Shown here: positions 49,879 through 61,400 of the stretch, in pieces | Layout: the number at the start of each line of letters is the position of its first letter | How positions within the stretch are numbered: the first letter of the stretch is position 1 | Source of the DNA: Lithospermum erythrorhizon | Lineage: Eukaryota > Streptophyta > Magnoliopsida > Boraginales > Boraginaceae | Length of the DNA: 64,000 nucleotides | Direction of reading: 5' to 3' | Assembly (NCBI GenBank): GCA_019722365.1 | Contig: JADFUC010000954.1 | Location: 2,108,001-2,172,000, forward strand | The notes under the pieces: model-generated | Told to the model about the DNA's origin: nothing | The model's input: only the letters and a program-made list of their open reading frames with translations | Database searches by the model: none | Made by a program: the position numbers and the translations under genes

Positions 49879-51763
49879 TATGAAGAAGTTGCAATAAAAA
49901 CTATAGGTTAAAGAGACAGTTTGGTTGTGACATGTAAGTAATAAATTTGCAGTTATGGAATTATATTTGTTGGTATTGATTTTTTGGGTAATAAAATATA
50001 TTTTTACTTGTCATTCTTCATAGATCATTTATATTCCATATACAATTTCTTGATGGAGATTGGACAAAGCATAGAAAAAAATCCAGTTCCTATCTTGCTA
50101 TATATTCATGGACATGTAGTAATTAGGAAAATTCGAGCAAAGAATCATGGATTTTTGTAAGAACGGTAGTTATTTAGATATTTGATCATTGGATATTATA
50201 TTTTAAATGAATTTTTCATATTAATTTTTTTTATATCTTATATATTAATAGTATTAAAGTAACATAGTTTATCAATTTATCTATGAAAATCATTTCGATT
50301 CAAATCAAAATCATAAGTAATTATTAAAGCTTCCAAAATTAAACTAAGAGATGGAAACAGAATATTAATGCATGGAAAAATACTTACTTCTTAATACAAG
50401 GACACATTTTTGTTTCATGCCATCCTCCACTTTTCAGAGAGAACTTGATTCTCCCATAAAATACATAAAGAATTTGATTCCCCACTAAATACTTCTAACA
50501 TACTCATATCTTCAAGATTCTAATAACTGAAATAATAAGAGAAATCAATGCTCTACTCTAGATTGACATCTAAGTTAGAATGCTGCACACAGAAGCACAC
50601 TTCTAAAGTTATATGATATGGCAAAAGGATTAACGATGGAGATTAAATACAGAAGAGGCATCCCAACAAACTACATTGCTGATCTCGTGGCTAGATTCTT
50701 TAGTTTCGGTACTTTGAAAGCAGATGTGAACAGCTTTGGTGGTGAATCTGTGATGGTAATCACCTGAGATTTTTTCCTTTTCGAACTTCTGACCTGAAAA
50801 AAATAACAATGCACGAGTTTGTAATCACCTGATATTCTTGATAAATGCGAATCAGAACGTGTAAAGGAAAGATTATGAGCAATCTTTCAAAAGAATGCTA
50901 ATACTACAATTTGCAAAGTTAGAAAAGCTGCAACAATAAAGTTCTATGGATGAACAATTCTTGTTGGTAAGATGGTTGGTTGCATGAAGGAGATGCAGTA
51001 AGGGATCACTAGAATAAGTATGCAGAAGCACAGGGTTTCCTTATCACAGGTCAGATAAATCTCCACAATATTAATGTAAGCCTATTAACTTAAAGCTTTC
51101 CCCTTTAAACAAAACATTACCTAGCTCGTGAATTAGCGACGCCACCAATGGGGAATGCAAGTTCACTACTTCGATTATATTTAAATGACTTGCCTTGACT
51201 TTTCGAAATAATAACAATAATAAAAGTAGCCGACTAAGTGTAAATGTATTCAATTATACCTTTCCAGAAGTTGATTATGAGTATTAGGTAAAATATATGG
51301 ATAGATACATGGCAACTTTGTAATCCTACACTAGTATTAGAAATTGTTGTTCGAAATAAGGAGATAAGTCATTATTTTTTGCACAATTATTTGAAAATTG
51401 GGTCAATCAAATAAAAATGGAGGATGAGGTACATAATGAAGACATAGACCAATCATCCATAGTGTGCCTCTATGCCCCTGACACACAAGGATAGAATCAT
51501 AGAACACACAATCGATATTCTGAAAAAGCCATGTTTTACCATCGCACAGCTTCTTATTGGCATGGTTACTAACAGATAATTTAGTCCAATGATTTAGTAA
51601 CATTAGACAGCTGAAGTAAACAACCATATTAGAAGAACAGGAAGAGTAATTGATGTCTTTCAGCAAAGGTTAGTTAAATTAGAAGATTTGTTAAGAGTGT
51701 AAGAACTGCTCCAAGACTGAAATAAAGCAACTGCAAAATTTGAAAATTTATAAACAAACTATT
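49879..51763. other. Intergenic region, no gene seen
   Basis: 3' flanks of the small membrane protein gene and of the coiled-coil gene (51,764, - strand). The short frames near 51.1 and 51.4-51.7 kb lack motifs. Part may be 3' UTR of the coiled-coil gene. Confidence 0.5.
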
Positions 51764-54111
51764 CTAAAGAGAGTTTTGGCCAAAACTGAAGATGCCACAT
51801 AAAGAAGTTTCAGATTTTGACAAATTTACCTTTTCATCAGTTTGTAATTCTCTCTTCACGGTTACACTGGCATTGTTCTTGCCTCTCCCTGAAGTGCAGC
51901 GAACTAAAGGAGTTGTAAAACCTCTACTGGACCTTTTTAGCAACTTGGCTTCGTTTGAGAGTCTGGGAATGTCCACACTCTTCTTTAATGAATCAGATTC
52001 CAATTTGGCCAGGTCTCTTTTTAGCCCAACCAATGCACTATCTTTTTCAGCATTTGAGGAGTGTAATTCCTCCATATTATTCAAAAGCGTCTGGATCTTT
52101 TGATTTGCTTGTTCCAATGCAGCAGATTTTTCCTGCAATTTCTCTTTGAACATGCTCTCCATTTTGTTATACTGGTTCCAGACAAATTTCTTTTCTTCCA
52201 ACAAAGCAGATACCTCCTCCTTCTTCTCACGAGAAAGCTTCTCGTTTTCACACTTTAACTTCTTCACTTCACTTTCTAATGCTTTCAACCGATTACCTCC
52301 ATCTTTGTCGTTTCCGATCTTAGAGGTATCCTACATATCAAATTGATATCACAACAGTGGTACACCAAATTAATAGAATGCAAAATCAAAATGTGATGAA
52401 GCATACCTGATGCTCAGACATTTTGAGGGACATCATATCAACCCATTCTCTAAAATCAGCTAATTCACTGTCAGCATTTTCTACATTGCAAGAGGAAAGG
52501 AAATGTCAATGTTCAATAGCCGCTAGAAGCATAATGCAACTTGATTCAGTATACACACTAAAATTCAGAATGTGGCCAAAACACCCTAATCCAATATTTT
52601 CCGTCTCCGCAATCCAAAATATTTAAACAATTTCACTAGTTAAGATGTGCAATTATTAAAGCCATAAATGATGTCTAAACTAATCACATTGGAACAATAA
52701 AGGAATTCAACTTTCTAAAATCCAAGACCAAAATCTTTGCAAACACACTATGATCTGCAATTTGAAAACAGTCTCTCTATTTTCTACGCGAACACCAATA
52801 ACGTTCTAATAGACAAGATCCCATATTAAGAAAATATGTCCAGGCCACAAGGCAATGTATCTTTTCCATACACATAAATCAAGATAAAAATATGTCATTA
52901 AGCAACAAGAAAGAACTAGCCAGATTTAGAGGTGTCTACAACCCCTTACATTCTAAAAAATTGACAGTTTACATTTAAAAACCACATTTAGAAGTATTAT
53001 ACGTTGGAACTTCAACCCCCCCCCTCCTCCCTCCCTCCTCTCCCAACAATCACCAATGGAAACAGCAGATACTATGTTTTGTTTCTGTCTGGAGTTACTA
53101 GTATACTATCAAACTTATTCGTTTCCCCCTTATTACAAAACTTACAACAATCCATCACTTCATAATCTAGCTTCTATGTAGGAAAACCTAAATATATGTG
53201 CTTCACAATGCAATATCATCAACAATACAATTCAAAAAATAACCACATTCCCATAAACTCAAAAAATTACCTAGTTTATGCTTCAAGAAATTCGCCTCTG
53301 TCTCAGTTAAACCCAACAATGAATCGGCTTTTGCAGCCGCAACCTTTAGTTCCATCTCTTGTCTAGCAATCTTCTCCTTCATCTACACACTCAAATTGCA
53401 CAATAAAACTAAAAATCAGCAAAATTCCCCCCCAAAATTAACTTCAACCCAAAGGAAATCATCAAAGAAAACATTCAAATAACCTGAAAGGTTTGATTTT
53501 TAAGTAGATTAACTCAAATTGAACAACAAAACAAAGAAAAATTAACAAAACTCCCACAAAACCCCAAATCAACTACTATTCAACAAAAGAAATCATTAAA
53601 GAAAGCCTTCAAATCACCTGAAGATTGGATTTTTAAGTACATGAACACAAATTGCATAAACAAAGCAAAATTCCATCAAAACCCAAAATAAATCATCAAA
53701 GAAAACCTTCAAATCACCTGGAAGATTCAATTTTTAAGTAGATTAACAAAACAAAACAATTAACAACATTCCCCAAAACCACCTCAAAGAAAACCTTCAT
53801 ATTAACTCAAATTAAACAAAAAAATTAACAAATATTCTCCCAAAATCTAAATCAACTTCAAGTGTTCAACCCAAAAAAAAATATCATAAAAAAGTCCATT
53901 AAATCACCTGGAAGATTTTATTTGTAAGCATATCAACTTGAGAAGCCCTACGTTGATTATGTAACCCAATAATCTCTTCAAGAAACTTGCGGTCTTCAAC
54001 AAGATATTGAAGTTGGGTTTGTTGAATCTTGATTGTCTGCACTGATGCATTGAAGAATTTGTACCAATTTTGCCTCTCAGATTGAATTTTTCTGGGTTTT
54101 TTATTTGCCAT
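51764..54111 (-). CDS. Coiled-coil protein, four exons, function unknown
   Basis: - strand exons: 53,908-54,111; 53,271-53,382; 52,407-52,480; 51,764-52,330, GT-AG with matching phases, giving about 318 residues. It starts MANKKPRKIQSERQNWYKFF. Exon 1 includes 'QLQYLVEDRKFLEE', exon 2 'MELKVAAAKADSLLG', and exon 4 (about residues 131-318) has a long heptad-rich stretch with K/E/L ('ALESEVKKLKCENEKLSREK'). This is a strong coiled coil predicted to form a dimer or a scaffold. The C-terminal 60 residues are Ser/Lys/Arg-rich with 'RGFTTPLVRCTSGRG', which could be a regulatory or DNA- or microtubule-binding tail. No domain that I recognise. Intron 1 contains copies of the exon-1 donor region. Confidence 0.8.
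53475..53937 (-). repeat. Repeat with exon-1 donor copies in intron 1 of the coiled-coil gene
   Basis: The + strand motif 'aaatcacctggaagatt' plus 'ttttaagta-att-aac' occurs at the true exon 1 end (53,901) and, with small changes, near 53,711, 53,611 and 53,477. On the - strand each copy is '...cttc-cag|gtgatt', so each has a GT donor. Spacers also share 'atcaaagaaaac' and 'aaacaaag' parts. Confidence 0.8.
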
Positions 54112-55399
54112 TTTTTGAGAATATGATTTTTTTTAATTTAATTTATGATTTATTGATTGAAAATATGATTTTTTTGGTTGTTGAGATTTTGAATTTTGAA
54201 GATGATTTGAATTGAAGAAGTTGATATAAAAAAAAAGTGACCGTTTTTTTTAAGGGGTTGAGGCCCATATATGAAAATTAAATATTCTAAGGCAAAGGCT
54301 CTACAATATTTTTTTGGTTAATAGTATTGATATAGAGATATGTTTTAAAAAGTTCATTAGTCTGCCAGGCTTTGAAAGTTTGTTGACGTTCTGCTCATTA
54401 AACTTTATCTAACCGGTATTTTTTAACATGAGCGACGTCAAAGTCATTATCCTTATTTTTTTTATCAAACTGGATCGAGTGAATTGAGTATACATATGAA
54501 TAGATTCGAGTCGAACCTTACTTTCATCGTTTGATGTCGAATAGAGTATATATAACAGATCGAGTCAAAATCGGTTAGGTTTACTTTGTCTGACTTGAAA
54601 GGCCTAACAAGACTCTTTCTTCGATTTTGGGTATAGAACCGGGTTCATTTAGTCAAGCGACTCATGTATCATGCCTAGTAAGATTAGAGATGCATGAGCC
54701 AAGTCATAGTGAGCTTGCCCATTTGGGCTCGACTACGGTGAGCAAGCGCCCGAGCTCGGTTCGCTTTTTATGAAGAGCCGAGTAGCGAGTCGGACTACTT
54801 TAGGCCTGAGCAGCTGTCGAGAAGCCGGATTTTAACTCTCGATAGCTCGCTAAGCCGGGTTCGAAAGTAGCCTGCAAGCCGTGGTTTGACAAATGAGTTT
54901 TATATCGCTAGCTCGAGTTCTCCTATATTATCATTATATATATATCAATAAAATACAATACACAATTTATGAAGGTTTTATATAGAAAAGTTACAAAAAT
55001 CTCATTAAAATCTCTTCTTATTCTAGTTTATCTAATTTACTATTAAATTTTTTGTTATGAAGTTTTAATCATTTAAGGTTTAAATTTTCATGTTAAATAT
55101 ATATTTAACGCCTTCTATTGAAATTGAATTTAGTTATACCTCTTTCATTCTATTTACAATTTTAATTCAAGTAGTATTATCATTACTAATATTTGATTCA
55201 AAGAATTAGACTTTATTTATAATTCAATGAGATTGAATTTGAATTCAAAAGCTTCGATCGTTTCGAAATGGCCGAAATGACTGATTTCTATAAAAACTAA
55301 TCAATAAAATATACTATATGCATGCATACGATAAACCAACTCCAAAAACATAAGTCATAGGAATATATAACCAAAAATAAAATCAAGGCGAACAATATA
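54112..55399. other. Intergenic region with a GAGCC-rich repeat
   Basis: It should hold the promoter of the coiled-coil gene (right of 54,111), though no clear TATA box was found. At about 54,480-54,960 it has 'gagcc', 'cgagctcgg' and 'ctagctcgag' motifs similar to those upstream of beta-tubulin. No gene seen. Confidence 0.5.
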
Positions 55400-55696
55400 T
55401 CACACCGTAACATTTGATTTTCTACTATTAAAGAATATCCCTTCTTGAGAAGACTTGTTGAAGAACTCAATGCAATCAGCAATGGCTTCGTTGTAATGCG
55501 AGTTGGATGAATAATTGTAGCTGCATGATACTTTGGGAGTGTCCTGAGCTTCCTTGCTACTGTCACATGATCTTCTTCTAGCTACATGATGTCTTGGTGT
55601 TGTTTGATGATGATTATGTGACCAATTTCCTCGTCCTGATGGAACGATGAGGATGAATCTCATCACAATCTTCCGAAATCGATTCAATACTTTCAT
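55400..55696 (-). CDS. Small plant-specific protein with a conserved C-terminal motif
   Basis: Intronless frame of 98 residues starting MKVLNRFRKIVMRF. The N-terminus is basic and hydrophobic, the middle is rich in His/Arg/Ser ('HNHHQTTPRHHVARRR'), and the C-terminal part reads 'HYNEAIADCIEFFNKSS'. I recall a family of short plant proteins sharing an 'EAI-x-DCI-x-F-N' tail, often labelled josephin-like in databases, but the label is from memory and the function is unknown. The ATG has a TATA-like sequence (55,819-55,830) about 125 bp upstream. No defect seen. Confidence 0.7.
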   Translation of the reverse strand: MKVLNRFRKIVMRFILIVPSGRGNWSHNHHQTTPRHHVARRRSCDSSKEAQDTPKVSCSYNYSSNSHYNEAIADCIEFFNKSSQEGIFFNSRKSNVTV

Positions 55697-55818
55697 GGCG
55701 AATATTATTGAACAATTACTTCAGAACTAGAAACTTAAGTTCAAAATATTGGAAGAACCTCTTGATGATGATGATGTTGTTGAATTGGTTGAAGGGTTTG
55801 AGGCCAATTCACTCCGAT

Positions 55819-55830
55819 CCTTATATGTAT
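55819..55830 (-). promoter_or_regulatory. Candidate TATA box of the 98-residue gene
   Basis: On the - strand it reads 'atacatataagg', 123-134 bp upstream of the ATG. The position fits a core promoter. Confidence 0.4.
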
Positions 55831-58800
55831 GCTGAAAATTTGAAATATATTATTAAAGTCTAATGTCATTATTTCAGTCATATATATGATGTTTTGTATT
55901 AAAGGGGGAGTCCTATTTGAAGCCTATGTTTATTGTAGACTTCGTATTGGGTAAGCTGATTTTTTTAGTAGATTACTAAGAAGTTGATGTCTCAACCATG
56001 TGAACAAATCATTTGAATGGACTTTTAATGTCCTCAAGTAGTACAATAGTTTATTAGGGTTCTTGAATATTTCCGAACTAAGCCTTCTCTACATGAATGC
56101 CTACATTTTTTTAAGCACGTATTCCGATCCATTTATTCAATTGTAATAATATGGTTCCTGTTGTTTTAATATATGCCACCAAGGTACATTATATTTATAG
56201 CAAATTTTAGATAGATAAATTTAAGTCACAATGTCTCACATTTTAATTGCAGAGTATAATCTTTAGGCTTGTTTATCTTCAATTAATTACCAACATATTA
56301 TAAGTAGATACCTTGTTAATCCTAATCAAGCCACTTTAATTAGTTTGCCTTCTAAATAAGGATTTATATGAGTATTAGCCATGATGAATGCAATGTTTGT
56401 CCCCTTGTTTATCTTTAAAGATAGAACCAATGCAAACCAATGAATCTTCATTCTTTATTAGTGGGCCTTAATAGCATTATTGGAACTTTAGTCTCTTTTT
56501 TTCTTTTCAATTTTTAACACTAGGTTTTGATTTTTTTGCTTCTCTGTTTTCTTCTGTTTACTTTTTTATTTTCGTTAAGTATGATGGAAAACGAGCCTGT
56601 ATGTATATACATTGGACGAACTATTTGTTGAATAGAAAATAGAGTTTGAACTCAACTTTATGACAATTTCTTTTATTTGGTCCATGTAAAAGGATACATA
56701 GTTTACGCTCCATCATCGTCCATGTCTCCTGAATGGCTGTGTCCACAGTTCATCATCAATTCCTCGAACTTTATACTCCGTATATGTTTGTTTGAGAGAA
56801 TAACATATGAGAACGGCAAACAATTATGCATGCGAGTTAGTTCAACTGCATAAATTGTTTATGTATTTGGTAACAATAATAATGTCAATGACATATCATG
56901 CAAAATAAATAAAACAATAGTATGTAGAAATAATAACAAGTATTGATACCAACCGTGCATCAACACCATGTTGAAAATGTCAATTAGTATGATCTGCAAA
57001 ACAAATTATCTTATGTCTATGACACTCTTTTTCCTCTACAATACGCCTTTAGATTTGATTTTAAGAATATATAATATTGAGGTTTATAAAATTGGGGACC
57101 TTGTTAATGTTCGAAAAGACTAAAAGATTTTGGCCTGACATTGTGTAATAGCCTCAAATCATACTAACAAAAGAATACACTGTGCTAAGCCTACTTTAAT
57201 AAACTCACCAAGAATTGAAATTTTATGACTCTTTAAGCGGTCACAAGCTCGCCTACTCCACCATTCTGATTGTCGGTGTTAATCCTTTGACGTATCTGTT
57301 TCATGATCAATAGGTCATTTTATAATAAGCTGATTGTGGTTATTTTTTAAATATAATTACTAGGTTTTATAATATTTTTTTTAATATGCCTATTGATTGA
57401 TTATGGCCAGACGGACTTGTTGGGCCAAACCACAGGTCTCCTCTTTTAGAGGACTATTTTTCGTATGACCCAAAACACCCTACAAACAATTGGATTTCCC
57501 ATGCTGGATAAGGGGTTCAATAAGCCGAGTTGCATATAGTACTATTCGGGTCAAATTTCAATTTCCAACTCCATCACATAATAATATATTAATATTGATT
57601 AACTAATTACCAAGATATTATATGAATAAAATATTATCGTGCTCATGAATTTTCATATGTTCTAATAAAAAAATATTCAGCGCATCCTCTGTCCAAATTT
57701 GAATGATTTGAGTTTGACCTTGATGCGTAAAAAATTACTATCAATTGCCAAAAAAAAGATTACTATGAATGGCTAGCTAAGAGAACATTTCTATCCATTT
57801 GATATTTGAATTATTTAACTTATTTATGCATGATCGATCAATTTCAAATATTTTAGTTATTTTTGCATGATCAAATTGAAGCATACAGTATGTGTAGGGA
57901 CTAACAATAAACATTGGTATGATACAAGTTTGACTGTAAAATGCAGGCGTTGGAAGCTTCTTCCTTAATTTTGGTGCAATTGTGCCAAATGCAAATATAT
58001 TCAAAACTCAAATGAGCTTCGGGGCCAATCGTGTGGGTTCATAGATTCACAAAAGTTGTCCAACTCAACTTTTTGGTCTTTGAGCTTGTTCACCAACTCA
58101 ACTACACCAAATACACATACACAATATTCTCATCATTATAACAAAACTCAAGACACTTAATCTTCTAATTGTTCTCCTCAAAAGATGATTTAATAATCAT
58201 GAAAAAAGCAGGAAGCGTCTCCTAATAAAAATGTACTAAAATCTTGCACTAAAGTATGTGAAAGTGGGGGGCTAGCGCGGTAGGTATTCTGCCTGCGCAA
58301 TTTTCACCAAATTTTGTTTACTCTTATAATAAATCTCAAAGAAAAAATTTAAATAAGTACTTTCTTTGCTATAAGTATGTACATTTTCAGGTCAAGCAAG
58401 TCTCATTAATCTCATACTTAACTTTTCTTCCATAATATAATGCATTTGAATTTTTTAAATTTGAACTTTGACTAAAAATATGTTTTGAACTATTAAGTAA
58501 TATAAATTTCAAATTTAAAAAAGTCACGTACATTGAATATTAGACAAATTTTTTGCCCGTCATCAAGGTGTAATAATATAATATTCCTGATTTTATATTC
58601 GGATAGAGACCTACATATAACATAATAAAACTGACAGAGTTATCAAGTAGTCGAGAAACAACATAATTTTAATTAACTGAAAATGTCTTATATTACTATA
58701 CATTTAACCTATTTTAATTGATATTTTTTTGTAAAAACTAAATAAAGCTCGGCTAATAACTTATCATCAGCCGAAGTGTCGTAGAGTGGATGACTGAGTG

Positions 58801-59487
58801 TCATTATTTTTTCCTTCTTTCAAAATCTGAAAAATCCTTACTTAGCACACGAATTATGCTTAGATTCATGTTTATTATTGAGACTATCCCATTGGTTGTG
58901 TAAGACTTTCCTGGTGAATTATCAAGCACATGCAAGCCATCCATCTATAATCGATTTTAAGATGACTCTACTTAACTCGACATTTAAGATTTGAAATACC
59001 AGTTATGCAGGCGTCACGCAGAACCTTATATATTGGCTGACCTGGGCACGGCGGAATGTGATTGAGACCTACTCCCACATTGGTCAGCAAGACCTTCCAT
59101 GCCCTGGCTCATCCCATATAACCAATCTACTAGCATTTACCCCACGACTCGACATCCACGCCACATGATCCATAACCAATGAACCACTATCAAAACAAAG
59201 TTACACGGAGATATATCATGAACTGAGCATACCGCCTACCGAGAATGTCCTCAAATGATTACATGCTGGTCTCGAACTCTGTAAGTGGATGTGTCTGGAG
59301 AATCTAGGCTAAACGCACTAACTAATGTATATTATTTCATGATTTACCTTCTACGCTATTGTCGATTCGGGCGACAGAACTCTAACAGGTTTATCGTTTG
59401 GAGTATATACTTGCATTTGTAGCATTGATTTCAAGGCCTATTTGTAGCAAAGAGTATTAACAAATCAAATAGAAAGGAGACTGTTAA
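55831..59487. other. AT-rich intergenic region, no gene seen
   Basis: About 3.6 kb without a frame I can support. A slightly GC-richer part lies at 58,980-59,300, with 'ctcccacattggtcag' and a degraded 'ggtctcgaactc', possibly an old LTR or SINE piece. Confidence 0.5.
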
Positions 59488-60103
59488 GAGGGTGTTTGTC
59501 TAGTTTTATTTTTTTGAATTTATAAGGGTCTAATTTATAAGTGATAATGTAATTTATAAATATAATATTTATGTTCACAAAATTATTTCACTTTTTTTAA
59601 TAATATAACTTATGTTTATTAGAATCTTTTTTGAGTTTAGAAGTGGCAAAAAACGATGACTTATAAGGATATCTCATTTATATATCAATTTTTATCTAAG
59701 GATATAGATAAATTAGTAATTTAATATTTGAAATAATAGAAAATAACTATAACTAAAATTGTATTTGCTTGATCAAAATATGTAATATTTATTTATTTTA
59801 ATTTTTTCAATAAAGAGTAAAATAAAACACGTATTAACTAAAAATTATATTTATGATCATTAAATAAAAAATAAATAAGGTATAATGTTAAATATTATAA
59901 GTAATTAAGTAAATTATCATTTAGTCAAACCAATCCTATGAGTTGGAGCAAAAGCTGAAAAAAGTTTGATTTACATTTTTTATTCTGAACTTATAAATCG
60001 ATTTCAACTTATGTTGTATTAATCGAACTTATCAATAAAACACATCATTTAACAAAAAACGAACTTATAAATTAATTGACAAAATGAACTTAATAAACAC
60101 CCC
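59488..60103. mobile_element. hAT-type MITE, related to the one upstream of MSL
   Basis: It starts 'gagggtgtttgtctag' and ends 'aacttaataaacaccc', inverted ends of the same class as at 32,884-33,450. Flanks share 'ttaag', a possible remnant of the target duplication. The segment near 59,659-59,700 matches the other copy in reverse complement ('gacttataaggatatctcat'). Confidence 0.65.
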
Positions 60104-60428
60104 TTAAGTATTAATGGGTAGTTATTTATTTGTCTGAATTTTTGTTTTATTATATTAACAGGAACCTGTCAAACAAATTAAAGTAAGGAGTATGTAGAAA
60201 TTGGGTAGATATGCGGATCTCAGTCATATTCCAAAAAAAAAAAAAAAACAATGCCAGTGAGGACGTGCCCAGACAATTAGAAGTTTCCAATGGGAACAAC
60301 ACAAAAAGTTTCCACCCGATGGATATTTTAGCAATGTACTAGCTCCCACTCATCACCTGTGGTTCGATTTAATTTTAATAATTAATTTTTAAAATTTTGA
60401 ATTCAATCATTTTCGTATATAATTTATA

Positions 60429-60691
60429 TTCCCTTCATCCCATTTTTAAAAACTATTTTGATATAAAATTTAAGAAAAAAATTAACTGATTCCTAAATAA
60501 ACTTAATTTAATACCTTCTACTTTTTTCTTATTTAATTTGGTAAAATAAAATCAATATGGAATTAAAGAAAATGAATCTACATTATGTGACATTTGAGAG
60601 TAATATTCTAATAGGAACAAAAATCCATGATTAGTTTTTATTGAAAATTTAAAGATAAAATGTTAACTAAGAAAGTCGGGATGGAGGGCAT
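60429..60691. mobile_element. Stowaway-like MITE
   Basis: It begins 'cccttcatcccattt' and ends 'gtcgggatggagggca', inverted ends of the CTCCCTCCGTCCC class, next to TA dinucleotides as expected of Stowaway. About 260 bp, AT-rich, no coding capacity. Confidence 0.6.
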
Positions 60692-61400
60692 AGTACATTT
60701 TGGTTTGAACATAATCAATATATGTAGATTCAATGTGTAAAATTTAAACAATAATTAATGTTGAGACACCTCATAAAATAATCACCAGACTGAAAGAAAG
60801 CTATCTACATACCTTAGTATATATGCATACATTCAAGATTCTGTATCTGTACGTGAAGTAAATTTAGTGGGAAGCCAGTGAAGTAAGGCACATGGTGTAT
60901 AATGCATGGCCTGAAAGCCTGGAAATTCAAGGAGTTTTGGACTTTGGTATTACCACAACAGTAGAAGTAATTAATGAATTCATATTGAAATTGCCCCAAT
61001 ATGATCCCCACGTGCCCTTCAAAGATTCTGCTATATACATACAGTAGAACTAAATAAATTAAACCAGCTCATGCCCATTCATCAAAGTTAGTACTTTATG
61101 TTGACCGACGATGCTAAATATCAAAGTTCATCATTGTATCCTGTATAAATATTCATCTATGCTTGTTTGTGAAATATTTAAGCTGGGATTATAACATGTA
61201 TGTCTAACAGTTGTGATATCATTTAAATGATCAATTGAAATCGTCGAGACTGCCTCATAACAAGAAAGTAATTTGTATAGATGAGTAAATAAGGACTTTA
61301 GAAAATTTATTAATAATTTTTTAGAATGTAAAATAAATAACTTATATATAATAGAGTGTGTATTTTTGTATATGTTAAGTGGAATAAAGTATTTCAAGCA
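60692..61400. other. AT-rich intergenic region
   Basis: No gene and no repeat recognised. Two short - strand frames (60,814-61,011; 61,131-61,430) have no motif. Confidence 0.5.

Noticed and set aside
52146..52346. + strand frames opposite exon 4 of the coiled-coil gene
   Set aside because: Ser/Phe-rich shadow of a Lys/Glu-rich coiled coil.
59060..59085. snRNA upstream element from 'ctcccacattgg'
   Set aside because: It differs from the plant USE (TCCCACATCG) at key bases and no snRNA sequence follows.
58980..59300. tRNA gene or SINE from a B-box-like 'ggtctcgaactc'
   Set aside because: No A box at the right distance, no cloverleaf and no poly-A tail could be found.
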